DNA of 64,000 nucleotides from Streptomyces sp. NBS 14/10 (GTDB lineage Bacteria > Actinomycetota > Actinomycetes > Streptomycetales > Streptomycetaceae), in assembly GCF_002224125.1 (NCBI RefSeq), contig NZ_NCSM01000023.1, forward strand, positions 57,118 to 121,117, read 5' to 3'. The notes beneath the pieces are model-generated. The model searched no databases. It was not told the DNA's origin and saw nothing but the letters and a program-made list of their open reading frames with translations. Shown one piece after another: positions 45,201 to 57,200 of this stretch; position 1 is the stretch's first letter, and every line of letters starts with the position of its first letter. A program made the position numbers and the translations under genes.

Positions 45201-48200
45201 CTTCCCGGGGCAGGGTTCGCAGTGGGTGGGGATGGGTGCCCGTTTGTTGGACGAGTCTGCGGTGTTCGCGGAGCGGTTGGGGGAGTGTGCTGCTGCGCTT
45301 GCGTCGTTCATCGACTGGTCGTTGATGGATGTCGTGCGGCAGGTCGAAGGCGCGCCGTCGTTGGAGCGGGTGGATGTGGTGCAGCCGGTGTCGTGGGCGG
45401 TGATGGTGTCGCTCGCGGCCATGTGGCGTGCGCATGGTGTGGAGCCGGATGCGGTGGTGGGTCACTCGCAGGGTGAGATCGCCGCCGCGTGTGTGGCCGG
45501 TGCGCTGTCGCTGGAAGACGGTGCCCGCGTGGTGGCGCTGCGCAGCCAGGCCATCGCGCGCCGGCTTGCCGGTGCTGGTGGCATGGCGTCGGTGCCGCTG
45601 CCGGTTGCCGAGGTCGAGGCGCGGCTGGAGCGCTGGGGCGGCCGGGTGTCGATCGCGGCGGTCAACGGGCCCCGGTCGGTGGTCGTGTCGGGTGACCGGG
45701 AGGCGCTGGACGAGCTGGTCGAGGAGCTGACGGGCGAGGAGGTGCGTATCCGCCGTATCGCGGTGGACTATGCCTCGCACTCCGCGCATGTCGAGGGGAT
45801 CCACGAAGAGCTGCTGGAACAGCTGGCACCGCTGTCTCCGCGCACAGCAGAGGTGCCGTTCTTCTCCACGGTGGCCGGCGACTGGCTGGACACCACGGGT
45901 ATGGACGCCGACTACTGGTACCGCAATCTGCGGCAGACGGTGGGCTTCGAACCGGCCATCCGCGCCCTCCTGGCCCAGGAACACCGGGCGTTCATCGAGG
46001 TCAGCTCCCACCCCGTACTCACCGTCGGGGTCCAGGAGACGGTGGACGACAGCGACTGCCAGGCCGTCGTCTGCGGCACGCTGCGCCGCGACCACGGCGG
46101 TCTCGACCGGTTCCTCACCTCGCTGGCCCAGGCGTGCGTGCGCGGTGTGCCGGTCGACTGGGCGGGGATGTTCGCGGACTTCGACGCCCACCATGTGGAA
46201 CTGCCCACCTACGCGTTCCAGCGGGAGCACTTCTGGGCCCTGCCCGCCGGGCCGGATCCGGACGGCCGGGCGGACCCGGAGGACACCCGTTTCTGGACCG
46301 CGGTCGAGCAACAGGACATCGCGTCCCTGACCTCCGCCCTGCATATCGACGAGACCTCGCTGGCCGCGGTGTTGCCCGCGCTGTCGTCCTGGCGCCGGCG
46401 GCGCCAGGACCGGGCCACCGTGGACGGCTGGCGCTACCGGGTCGCCTGGCGCCCGCTGCGCGGCGTCCCCACCGCGTCCCTGTCCGGCACCTGGCTGGTC
46501 GTCACCGCAGAGGGCATCGCGGACGGTGAGGTGACAGAAGCTCTCGCGGGACACGGCGCGGACGTACGCCGACTGGCGCTGGACGAATCCTGCGCCGACC
46601 GCGCCGTGCTGGCGGCACGCCTAAGCGACGTCATATCACCCTCTGAGGACGGCTCCCCGGGCCTCGCCGGGGTCGTCTCCCTGCTCGCCGCCGCCGAGGA
46701 ACCGCACAGCGACCACCCCGCGCTGGCCACCGGCCTCGCACTGACCGTGGCCCTGGTCCAGGCCCTCGGTGACGCTCGTATCGAGGCGCCGCTGTGGTGC
46801 CTCACCCGGGGTGCGGTGTCCACCGGACGCTCCGACCGCGTGATGAGCCCCGTCCAGGCCCAGGTGCACGGCGTCGGCTGGACGGCCGCGCTCGAGCACC
46901 CCGACCGCTGGGGCGGTCTGGTCGATCTGCCCGGTACCCTCGATCAGCGCGCTGCCCAGCGGCTGGCAGCGGTCCTGGCGGGGGCCATCGGCGAGGACCA
47001 ACTCGCGATCCGTGCCTCCGGTGTGCTCGCCCGGCGTGTCGTACGCGCGTCCGCGGGCGACACCGAACCGGACCGGCCCTGGACTCCGCGCGGGACCACG
47101 CTGATCACCGGCGGCACCGGGACACTGGCGCCGCATCTGGCCCGCTGGCTCGCCGGACAGGGCGCCGAGCACATCGTGCTGACCAGCAGGCGGGGCATGG
47201 CCGCGCCCGGTGCGCCCGCGCTCGTGGCCGAACTGGCCGAGCTGGGCGTCGAGGCCGATGTCGTGGCGTGTGATGTCACCGACCGCGCGGCGCTCGCCGC
47301 CCTGCTGGCGCGGCTCAAGGAAGACGGCCGTACGGTCCGTACCGCCGTGCACACGGCCGCGACCATCGCGCTGCACAGCCTGGACGAGACCACCATGGCC
47401 GAGTTCGCCGAGGTCATCAACGCCAAGGTGGCCGGCGCCCGGCACCTGGACGAACTGCTCGACGGCGATGAACTCGACGCCCTCGTCCTCTACTCGTCCA
47501 CGGCTGGGACCTGGGGCAGCGGCCGGCACGCGGCCTATGTGGCGGGCAACGCCTTCCTCGGCGCGCTCGCCGACCACCGCCGCGCCCGCGGGCTGCCCGC
47601 CACCTCGCTGGCCTGGGGCATCTGGTCCGATGACACCCGGCTGGGCCGGGTCGACCCGGAGCAGATCCGCCGCAGCGGCCTGGTCTTCATGGACCCCGAA
47701 CCGGCCCTGGCCGGGCTGCGGCAGGCCCTGGACGACGACGAGACCGCGCTGGTCGTCGCCGATGTCGATTGGGAGCGCTACTACCCGGTCTTCACCTCGG
47801 TGCGGCCGACGCGCCTCTTCGACGAGGTGCCCGAGGTACAGCGGCGGACGGAGGCCGCCGAGCCGTCCGGTGGCGCCCAGGGTGAGTTCGCGGCGAGGCT
47901 GCTGTCCCTGCCCGGCGCCGAGCGGGACCGGCTGCTGCTGGAGCTGGTCCGTACCGAGGCGGCCGCGGTCCTGGGACATGGCTCGCCGGAGGCGCTTACG
48001 GAGGAACGGGCCTTCCGCGACATCGGGTTCGACTCGCTGACCGCGGTGGATCTGCGCAACCGGCTCGCCACCGCCACCGGCCTGACACTGCCGACCACCC
48101 TGGTCTTCGACCACCCGAGCCCGGCCGCCCTCGCCACGTATCTGCGGGTGCTGATCGCCGCCGACCGGGACGCCCCGGCCGGGTCCGGCCCCGCGCCCGC

Positions 48201-51200
48201 CGCCGTGATCGCCGCCGACGAGCCCATCGCCATTGTCGGCATGAGCTGCCGATACCCGGGGGGTGTGGCCTCCCCCGAGGAGCTGTGGGATCTCGTCGTC
48301 GGCGGAGGAGACGGCATCACCGGCTTCCCGGCGGACCGCGGCTGGGACGCCGATGCCCTCTACGATCCGGACCCGGACCGCAAGGGCAGGACGTACTCCA
48401 CCCAGGGCGGCTTCCTGCACGATGTGGCCGACTTCGACGCCGCGTTCTTCGGGATCTCGCCGCGCGAGGCCGTGGCGATGGACCCGCAGCAGCGGCTGCT
48501 GCTGGAGACCGCGTGGGAGGCGTTCGAACGTGCCGGGGTCGACCCGGCCACGCTGCGCGGCAGCAACACCGGGACGTTCATCGGCGCCAGTTACCAGGAC
48601 TACACCACGGGTGTGAGGGGGGCCGCCGAGGGCTCCGAGGGCCATATGATCACCGGCACTCTGTCCAGTGTGCTGTCGGGCCGGGTGTCCTATGTGTTCG
48701 GGCTCGAGGGCCCCGCGGTCACCCTCGACACGGCGTGCTCGTCCTCGCTGGTGGCGCTGCATCTGGCCTGCCAGTCGCTGCGTGACGGGGAGAGCTCCCT
48801 TGCCCTGGCGGGCGGTGTCAGTGTGATGGCCACCCCCAGCGCGTTCGTGGGCTTCAGCAGGCAGCGGGCGATGGCCACCGACGGCCGGTGCAAGGCGTAC
48901 TCCGACGCGGCCGACGGCATGAGCCTGGCCGAGGGCGTCGGGCTCGTCCTGATCGAGCGGCTGTCCGACGCGCTGCGCAACGGCCACCCGGTGCTCGCGC
49001 TGGTCCGCGGCTCCGCGATCAACCAGGACGGCGCGTCGAACGGGCTGACCGCCCCCAACGGCCCGGCGCAGCAGCGGGTGATCCGGCAGGCCCTGGCCAA
49101 CGCCCGGCTGAGCGCGGGGGAGATCGACGCGATCGAGGGCCACGGCACGGGCACCGCGCTCGGCGACCCGATCGAGGCCCAGGCGCTGCTGGCCACCTAC
49201 GGGCAGGACCGCGAACGCCCGCTGCTGCTCGGCTCGGTCAAGTCCAACATCGGCCACACCCAGATGGCCTCCGGCATGGCCGGTGTGATCAAGATGGTCA
49301 TGGCCATGCGCCGGGGGCTGCTGCCGCCCACCCTCCATGTCGATCAGCCCTCCTCCCATGTGGACTGGTCGGCCGGCGCCATCGAGCTGCTGACCGAACC
49401 GGCCGAGTGGCCCGCCACCGGGCGCCCCCGGCGGGCGGCCGTCTCCTCCTTCGGCCTCAGCGGCACCAACGCCCACACCGTGCTCGAACAGGCACCCGGG
49501 GCAGCGGAGCGCGCCGGGGACGGCACCCTCGCCGCCCCGGCGCCCGTCACCCTCTCCGCCCGCGGCGACGAGGCCCTGCGCGCCCAGGCGGCCCGGCTGC
49601 TGTCGCTGCTGGAGACACGGCCCGAACTGCCCCTGAAGGATGTGGCTTTCTCCCTGGCCACCACCCGCTCCGCACTGGAGCGGCGCGCCACGGTCGTGGC
49701 GGCGGACCGGGCGGAGCTGCTGAGCGGCCTGTCCGCGCTGCGCGACGGAGCCCCGCACGCCGCCCTCGTCCAGGGAGGCGTGGCCGGTGGCCGGACCGCG
49801 TTCCTCTTCTCGGGCCAGGGCAGCCAGCGGGCCGGCATGGGCCGGGAGCTGTACGAGGCGTTCCCGGTGTTCGCCGAGGCCCTGGACGAGATGTGCGCGC
49901 ATCTGGACGGCCACCTCGAACGGCCGCTGCGCGAGGTGTTGTTCGCCGAGGAGGGCTCGGCGGAAGCGGAGCTTGTGGACCGTACGGGCTGGACGCAGCC
50001 CGCCCTGTTCGCCATCGAGGTGGCGCTGTACCGCCTCGTCGAATCCTGGGGGATCACGGCCGACTATCTGGCGGGTCATTCGATCGGCGAGATCGCCGCC
50101 GCGCATGTGGCGGGGGTGTTGTCGCAGGCCGACGCGTGCGCACTGGTGGCGGCCCGGGCCCGGCTGATGCAGGAGCTGCCCCCGGGCGGGTGCATGGTGG
50201 CGATCGAGGCGGCGGAGGACGAGGTCGTCCCCGAGCTGGGCGAGGGGGTGACGATCGCGGCGGTGAACGGGCCGCGTTCGGTGGTGGTGGCCGGCGAGGA
50301 GTCCGCGGTCGAGCAGATCGCCGCGCGGTTCGCTGAGGAGGGCCGTAAGACCCGGCGGCTGACCGTCAGCCACGCCTTCCACTCGCCGCTGATGGAGCCG
50401 ATGCTGGCCGAGTTCCGGCAGGTCGCGGAGGGACTTTCGTACGAGGCCCCGCGTATCGCCCTGGTCTCGAACCTGACCGGAGGTCCTGCCTCGGCCGAGG
50501 AGGTGTGCTCGCCGGAGTACTGGGTGGAGCATGTGCGCCGCACCGTGCGGTTCGCCGACGGGGTGGAGTGGCTGGCCGGGCAGGGCGTCACCGCCTTCCT
50601 GGAGCTGGGCCCCGACGGGGTGCTGAGCGCGATGGCCCAGGAGAGCCTGGCGGACCGGCCTCGGACGGCGCTGCTCCCGGTGCTGCGCAAGGGCCGTGCC
50701 GAGGTGTCCGCGCTCGTCTCCGCGCTGGCGCGGCTGCACACCCACGGCGTCGGCGTGGACTGGACCGCCTTCTTCGCCGGATCCGGCGCGCACCGCGTCG
50801 ACCTGCCCACCTACGCGTTCCAGCGGAGCCGCTTCTGGCCCGAGACCGTCGCCGGGGCGGACGGCGACGGTGTGCCGGCCGCGGCGCGGGCCGAGGACAC
50901 CGAGTTCTGGTCGGCCGTGGAACGGGCCGACCTGGAGACCCTGTCCTCCGCGCTCGATCTGGACGACGGTGTGCTGACGGCGATGGTGCCCGCGCTGTCG
51001 ACCTGGCGCAAACAGCGCCGCGACCGGTCCGCCACCGACAGCTGGCGCTACCGCGTCACCTGGAAACCCGTCACCGGCAACGCGCCCGGTGCCCCCGCGC
51101 TCTCGGGGCGCTGGCTGGTCGTGGCGCCGCCCGGCGCGGCCGAGGACGCATGGGCGTGCGCGGTCCTCGACGGCCTCCGCGTGCCGACCGTACTGGTCGA

Positions 51201-54200
51201 GTCCGCGGCCGAGGACCGGGCCACGCTGGCCGAGCTGCTGGGCCAAGCGGACACCGAGGGCGCGGGGTTCTCCGGCGTCCTGGCGCTGCCCGCGCACCAC
51301 ACACCCGGCGACGAGGGCGATCCGGCCACCGCCGCGGCAAGGACCGCCACCGTGGTCCAGGCCCTGGGCGACGCGGGCATCGAGGCCCCGCTGTGGTGCC
51401 TCACCCGGGGCGCCGTGTCGATCGGCCGCTCCGAGCCGGTCCTCGATCCGGCGCAGGCCGCGGTGTGGGGTCTAGGCCGGGTGGCCGCCCTCGAACACCC
51501 GGAGCGCTGGGGCGGCCTTGTCGATCTGCCCGCGGATCCCGAGCCGAAGGCCGTACGCCGACTCGCCGGGGTGCTGGAGCGGACCGGCGGCGAGGACCAG
51601 GTGGCGGTGCGCGCCTCCGGCGCCTACGTACGGCGGCTGATCCGCAACCCGGTCGAACCGGCAGCTGAGCAGGGGGAGTTCACCCCAACCGGCACCGTAC
51701 TGATCACCGGCGGGACCGGTGCGCTCGGCGGACACCTCGCCCGCTGGCTGGCCGCCGAGGGCGCCGCGCATCTGGTGCTCCTGAGCCGCCGGGGACCGAG
51801 CGCGCCGGGCGCCGACCACCTCGTCCGGGAGCTGACAGAGCTCGGCGCCCGGGTCACCGTCGAGGCATGCGACGCCGCGGACCGCGACGCTCTGGCCGCC
51901 GTGCTGGACCGGATCCCCGCCGACACCCCGCTGACGGCCGTGATCCACACCGCCGGCGTCCTGGACGACGGGGTGGTGGACGCCCTCACCCCGGACCGGT
52001 TCACCGCCGTGATGCGGTCGAAGGCGCAGGCCGCCCGCAACCTCGACGAGCTGACCGAGGACCACGACCTCGCCGCGTTCGTCCTGTTCTCCTCGGTCGC
52101 GGGCACCATTGGCGCCCCGGGGCAGGGCAACTACGCCGCGGCCAACGCCTATCTGGACGCCCTGGCCCAGCGCCGCCGGGACCGCGGTCTGACCGCCACA
52201 TCCCTCGCCTGGGGACCGTGGGCCGAGGCCGGGATGGTGGCCGACGGCGCGGCGCTGGAGGGCCGCGTACGCCGGGGCGGCTATACGCCGATGCCCCCGC
52301 GGCTGGCCGTCGCCGCGCTCCGGCAGGCCCTCGAACGCGACGAGCGGGTGCTGACCGTCGCCGACATCGACTGGGACCGTTTCCTCGACGCGTTCGCCAC
52401 GGCACGGCCCGCGCCCCTGGTGGCGGACCTGCCCGACGTACGGCGCGCCCGGGAGGCGACGGACACCGGCCGCGGCGGCGCGCCGTCGGACGGGCAGGGG
52501 CTGCACGGCCGGCTGACCGGCCTGCCCGAGGCCGAGCGCCGCGCATACGTACTGGACCTGCTGCGCGGCCGGGTGGCCGCCGTACTCGGACACGGCGACA
52601 CCACGGCCATCGCCCCCGACCAGGCCTTCCGGGATCTGGGCTTCGACTCGCTCACCACGGTCGAGTTGCGCAACGCGTTGTCGGCGGAGACCGGGCTGAC
52701 CCTGCCGTCCTCCCTGGTCTACGACTACCCCACGCCGTACGCGCTGGCGGACTTCCTGCTCGCCGAAGTGCTCGGCGCGGCGGCGGACACCGCCTTGGCC
52801 CCGGCGGCTGCGGCAGCGCCCTCCGCGGCCGACGATCCGATCGCCATCGTCGGCGTCAGCTGCCGGTTCCCCGGCGGCGTGGCGTCGCCCGAGGACCTGT
52901 GGCGGCTGCTCGCCGACGGCGGCGACGGCATCACACCGTTCCCCACCGACCGGGGATGGGACCTCGACGCGCTCGCGGGCGGCGCCTCCGCCACGCGGGA
53001 GGGCGGTTTCCTGCCCGGCGCGGGCGACTTCGACGCCGCGTTCTTCGGGATCTCCCCGCGCGAGGCCCTGGCCATGGACCCCCAGCAGCGGCTGCTGCTG
53101 GAAACCTCCTGGGAGGCGCTGGAGCGGGCCGGGATCGACCCCGCCACCCTCCGGGGCAGCGACACGGGTGTGTTCGTGGGCACCAACGGGCAGGACTACG
53201 CGGGTGTGCTGCGCAAGGCCACCGCCGATGTGCGCGGCCACGTGGCCACCGGCAACACGGCCAGCGTCATGTCCGGCCGGCTGTCGTACACCCTGGGGCT
53301 CGAAGGCCCGGCGGTCACGGTCGACACCGCCTGCTCGTCCTCGCTGGTGTCGCTGCACTGGGCGGCCCAGGCGCTGCGGCGCGGTGAGTGCTCGCTCGTC
53401 CTGGCCGGTGGCGTGTCGGTCATGTCGAGCCCGGACTCGTTCACCGAGTTCAGCGTGCAGGGCGGACTCGCCCCGGACGGCCGGTGCAAGGCGTTCGCCG
53501 ACGCCGCCGACGGCACCGCCTGGTCCGAGGGCGTCGGGGTGCTGGTCCTGGAGCGGCTGTCGGACGCCGTACGCAACGGACACGAGATCTGGGGCGTGGT
53601 GCGCGGCACCGCGGTCAACCAGGACGGCGCGTCCAACGGGCTGACGGCGCCCAACGGTCCCGCGCAGCAACGGGTGATCCGGCAGGCCCTCTCCGATGCG
53701 CGGCTGACGCCGGCCGACGTCGACGCGGTCGAGGCGCACGGCACCGGCACCACTCTGGGCGACCCCATCGAGGCGCACGCCCTGCTTGCCACCTACGGCC
53801 GGGAGCGCCCGGAACCGCTGCTGCTGGGCACCGTGAAGTCCAACATCGGCCACACCCAGGCCGCGGCCGGGGTGGCGGGTGTCATCAAGATGGTCATGGC
53901 GATGCGACACGGTGTGCTGCCCAGGACCCTGCATGTGGACACGCCGTCCTCACACGTCGACTGGGCATCGGGCGCGGTGTCGCTGGTGTCCGAGGCCACT
54001 TCGTGGCCGCGGACGGGCCGGCCGCGGCGGGCCGGTGTGTCGGCCTTCGGCGTCAGCGGCACCAACGCCCATGTGATCGTCGAACAGGCACCGACCGCCG
54101 AACCCTCCAGGCCACACGAGCCCGGGGAGATCCCGGCCGTGGTGCCATGGGTGGTCTCGGGCCGTGGCCCCGAGGCGCTGAGCGCGCAGCTCGACGGGCT

Positions 54201-57200
54201 CACCTCTTTCATCGATGGTTTCGCTGAAAGGAGCGATCCGCGGCCGTCCCCCGTGGCCGTGGGGTTCACCCTGGCCACCGGCCGCCCGGCGTTCGACCAC
54301 CGCGCGGTGCTGCTGGCCACCGGCGACGGGGTCACGGAGGCGGCCCGCGGGGTGATACGCGCACCCGGCGGCAGGACGGCGTTCCTCTTCTCGGGCCAGG
54401 GCAGCCAGCGGCCCGGTATGGGACGGGCACTCTACGACCGCTTCCCGGCCTTCGCCGAGGCGCTGGACGACGTACTGGCCCATCTGGACGTGGAGCTGGA
54501 CCGCCCGCTGCGGGAGGTGTTCTTCGCCGACGCCGGGACGGCCGAGGCCGAGCTGCTGGACCGTACGGGATACACCCAGCCGGCCCTGTTCGCCGTCGAA
54601 GTGGCCCTGTTCCGGCTGCTGGAGTCGTGGGGAGTACGGCCGGACCTGCTGGCCGGACACTCCATCGGGGAACTGGCGGCGGCCCACGTCGCCGGGGTGT
54701 TCTCGCTCGCCGACGCGTGCCGGCTGGTGGCGGCGCGGGCGCGGCTGATGGAGGCGCTGCCGGCTGGTGGCGCGATGGTCTCGCTGGAGGCCGCCGAGGA
54801 CGAGGTCGCTCCGCTGCTGGCCGGACACGGCGAGCTGGTGTCCATCGCGGCGGTCAACGGCCCCACCGCGACGGTGATCGCCGGTGACGAGGAGGCGGTG
54901 GCGCGGATCGCCGCGCGGCTGGAGTCCCGGGGGCGCAGGACCAGGCGGCTGCGGGTCTCGCACGCCTTCCACTCGCCGCTGATGGAGCCGATGCTCGACC
55001 CGTTCGTCACGGTGGCCGGACACCTGGCGTACCAGGAGCCGCGGATCCCCGTCGTCTCCACCCTGACCGGCCGCCTCGCCACGGCCGAGGAGCTGTGCTC
55101 ACCCGCGTACTGGGTGCGCCAGGTGCGGGAGACCGTACGGTTCGCCGACGGCGTACGCACCCTGCGGGACGCGGGCGCGACCGCCTTCGTCGAGCTGGGC
55201 CCGGACCGGGTGCTGGCCGCGATGGCCGGGCACACGCTGGCCGACGAGGGGCCCGAACCGCTGGTGACCCCGCTGCTGCGCGCGGACCGCGACGAGGAGG
55301 CCGAGATCACGGCGGCGCTGGGCGCGCTGCATGTGCACGGGGTGCCGGTGGACTGGACGGCGTACTTCGGCGGCACCGGCGCGCACCTGACCACCCTGCC
55401 GACGTACGCCTTCCAGCGCGAACGCTTCTGGCCCGAGTTGGCGCCGGGCGCGGTGGAGAACGCGGCGGCCGATCCGGTGGACGCGGAGTTCTGGTCGGCC
55501 GTGGAGCGGGAGGACCTGGAGTCGCTGGCGTCCACGCTGGAGCTGGACGGCGACTCGCTGACCGCGGTGGTGCCCGCACTCTCGTCGTGGCGCCGGTCTC
55601 GCCACGACGAGTCCGTCGTGGACGGCTGGCGCTACGAGGCGACCTGGACACCGCTGACCGGCCCGGCCTTCGCCGGTACGCCGTCCGGTGCTCTGGAAGG
55701 CACCTGGCTGCTGATCGTCCCCGCCCCCGACGAGGCCAGGGTGGTCGACGAGGAGTGGTTGGCGGCCGTCGCCGAGGCGATGGGGCCGGGCACCGTACGC
55801 ATCGAAGTGGCGGACGCCGACCGGGCCGCCCTGATCGCGCGGCTCGGGGAGATGCGGGAACGGTTCGCGGGTGTGCTGTCCCTGCTCGCCCTCGGGCGGA
55901 CCGGGCCCGAAGCCACCGCGCTGACCTGCGCCTTGATCCAGGCATTGGGCGACGCGGACATCGAGGCACCGCTGTGGTGCGCCACCGTGGGCGCGGTCCG
56001 CGTGGGCCGCGGTGAGGGCCCGGCGGATCCGGGGCAGGCCGCGGTGTGGGGACTTGGCCGGGTGGCCGCGCTGGAACACCCGGAGCGCTGGGGCGGCCTC
56101 GTCGACCTGCCCGGCTCTCTCGACCAGCGGGCCCGTGCCCGGCTCACGGCCGTACTGGCGGGCGGCGCGGGCGGCGCGGGCGACCCCGCGGAGGACCAGA
56201 TCGCAGTGCGCTCCGGCGGAGTGTTCGGCCGACGTCTGGTCCGGGCCGCGGCGCCCGTCCCCGACGGGCGGTGGCGGCCACGGGGCACCGTCTGGGTCAC
56301 GGGTGGCACCGGCGATGCGGCCGGACAGCTCGCCCGGTGGCTGGCCGCGGAGGGGGCCGAGCATCTGGTGCTGACCGGCCCGCCGGACCCCGACGCGCCC
56401 GACATCGCAGAACTGGCCGAGTCGGGTGTCCGGGTGACCGTGCGGGCGTGTGATCCGGCCGACCGCGGCGCCCTGGCGGCGCTGCTCGACGAGTTGCCGC
56501 CGGACGCGGTCGTGCACGCCGGACAGCCCGACCTGTCGCCCGTCACGCCCGGCGCCACGGACCGTATCGACGCGCTCGGGCCCGCCCCGCTCGCGGCGGC
56601 GGTGGCGCACCGGATCACGGCGGCGGCACACCTCGACGAACTGCTGGGCGACCGGCCCCTGGACGCCTTCGTGCTGCTCACCTCGGTCGCGGGGGTCTGG
56701 GGCGTGGCGGGGCGGGCCGCCGACGCGGCCGTGGACGCCGCGCTCGAAGCGCTGGCCCGCCGGCGCCGGGCGCGCGGGGCCTCGGCCACCTCGGTGGCCT
56801 GGAGCGCCTGGGACACGTCACCCACCGACACCCCCGATGGGATGGCGGCACATCTGCGGCTCAGCGGACTGCCCGCCCTGCCGCCACGGCTGGCGCTGAC
56901 CGCGCTGGGCCGGGCGGTGGACGGCGAGCCGGACGCGGTGACGATCGCGGACGTGGCCTGGGACCGGTTCGCCCCGGCGTTCACCGCCGTACGGCCGAGC
57001 GCGCTGTTCGCCGCGCTGCCCGAGGCCCGTACGGCGCTGGAGGCCGCGGCGGCCGGCCGGGACACCGGCGAATCCGGCGCCACGGGCACGGCGGTCGAGC
57101 TGCGGACCCGGCTGCTTGGCCTGCCCGGTGTCCAGCGCTCCCACGTCCTGCTGGACTTGGTGCGCGGCGAGGTCGCCGAGGTGCTGGGCCATGGGGGTGC

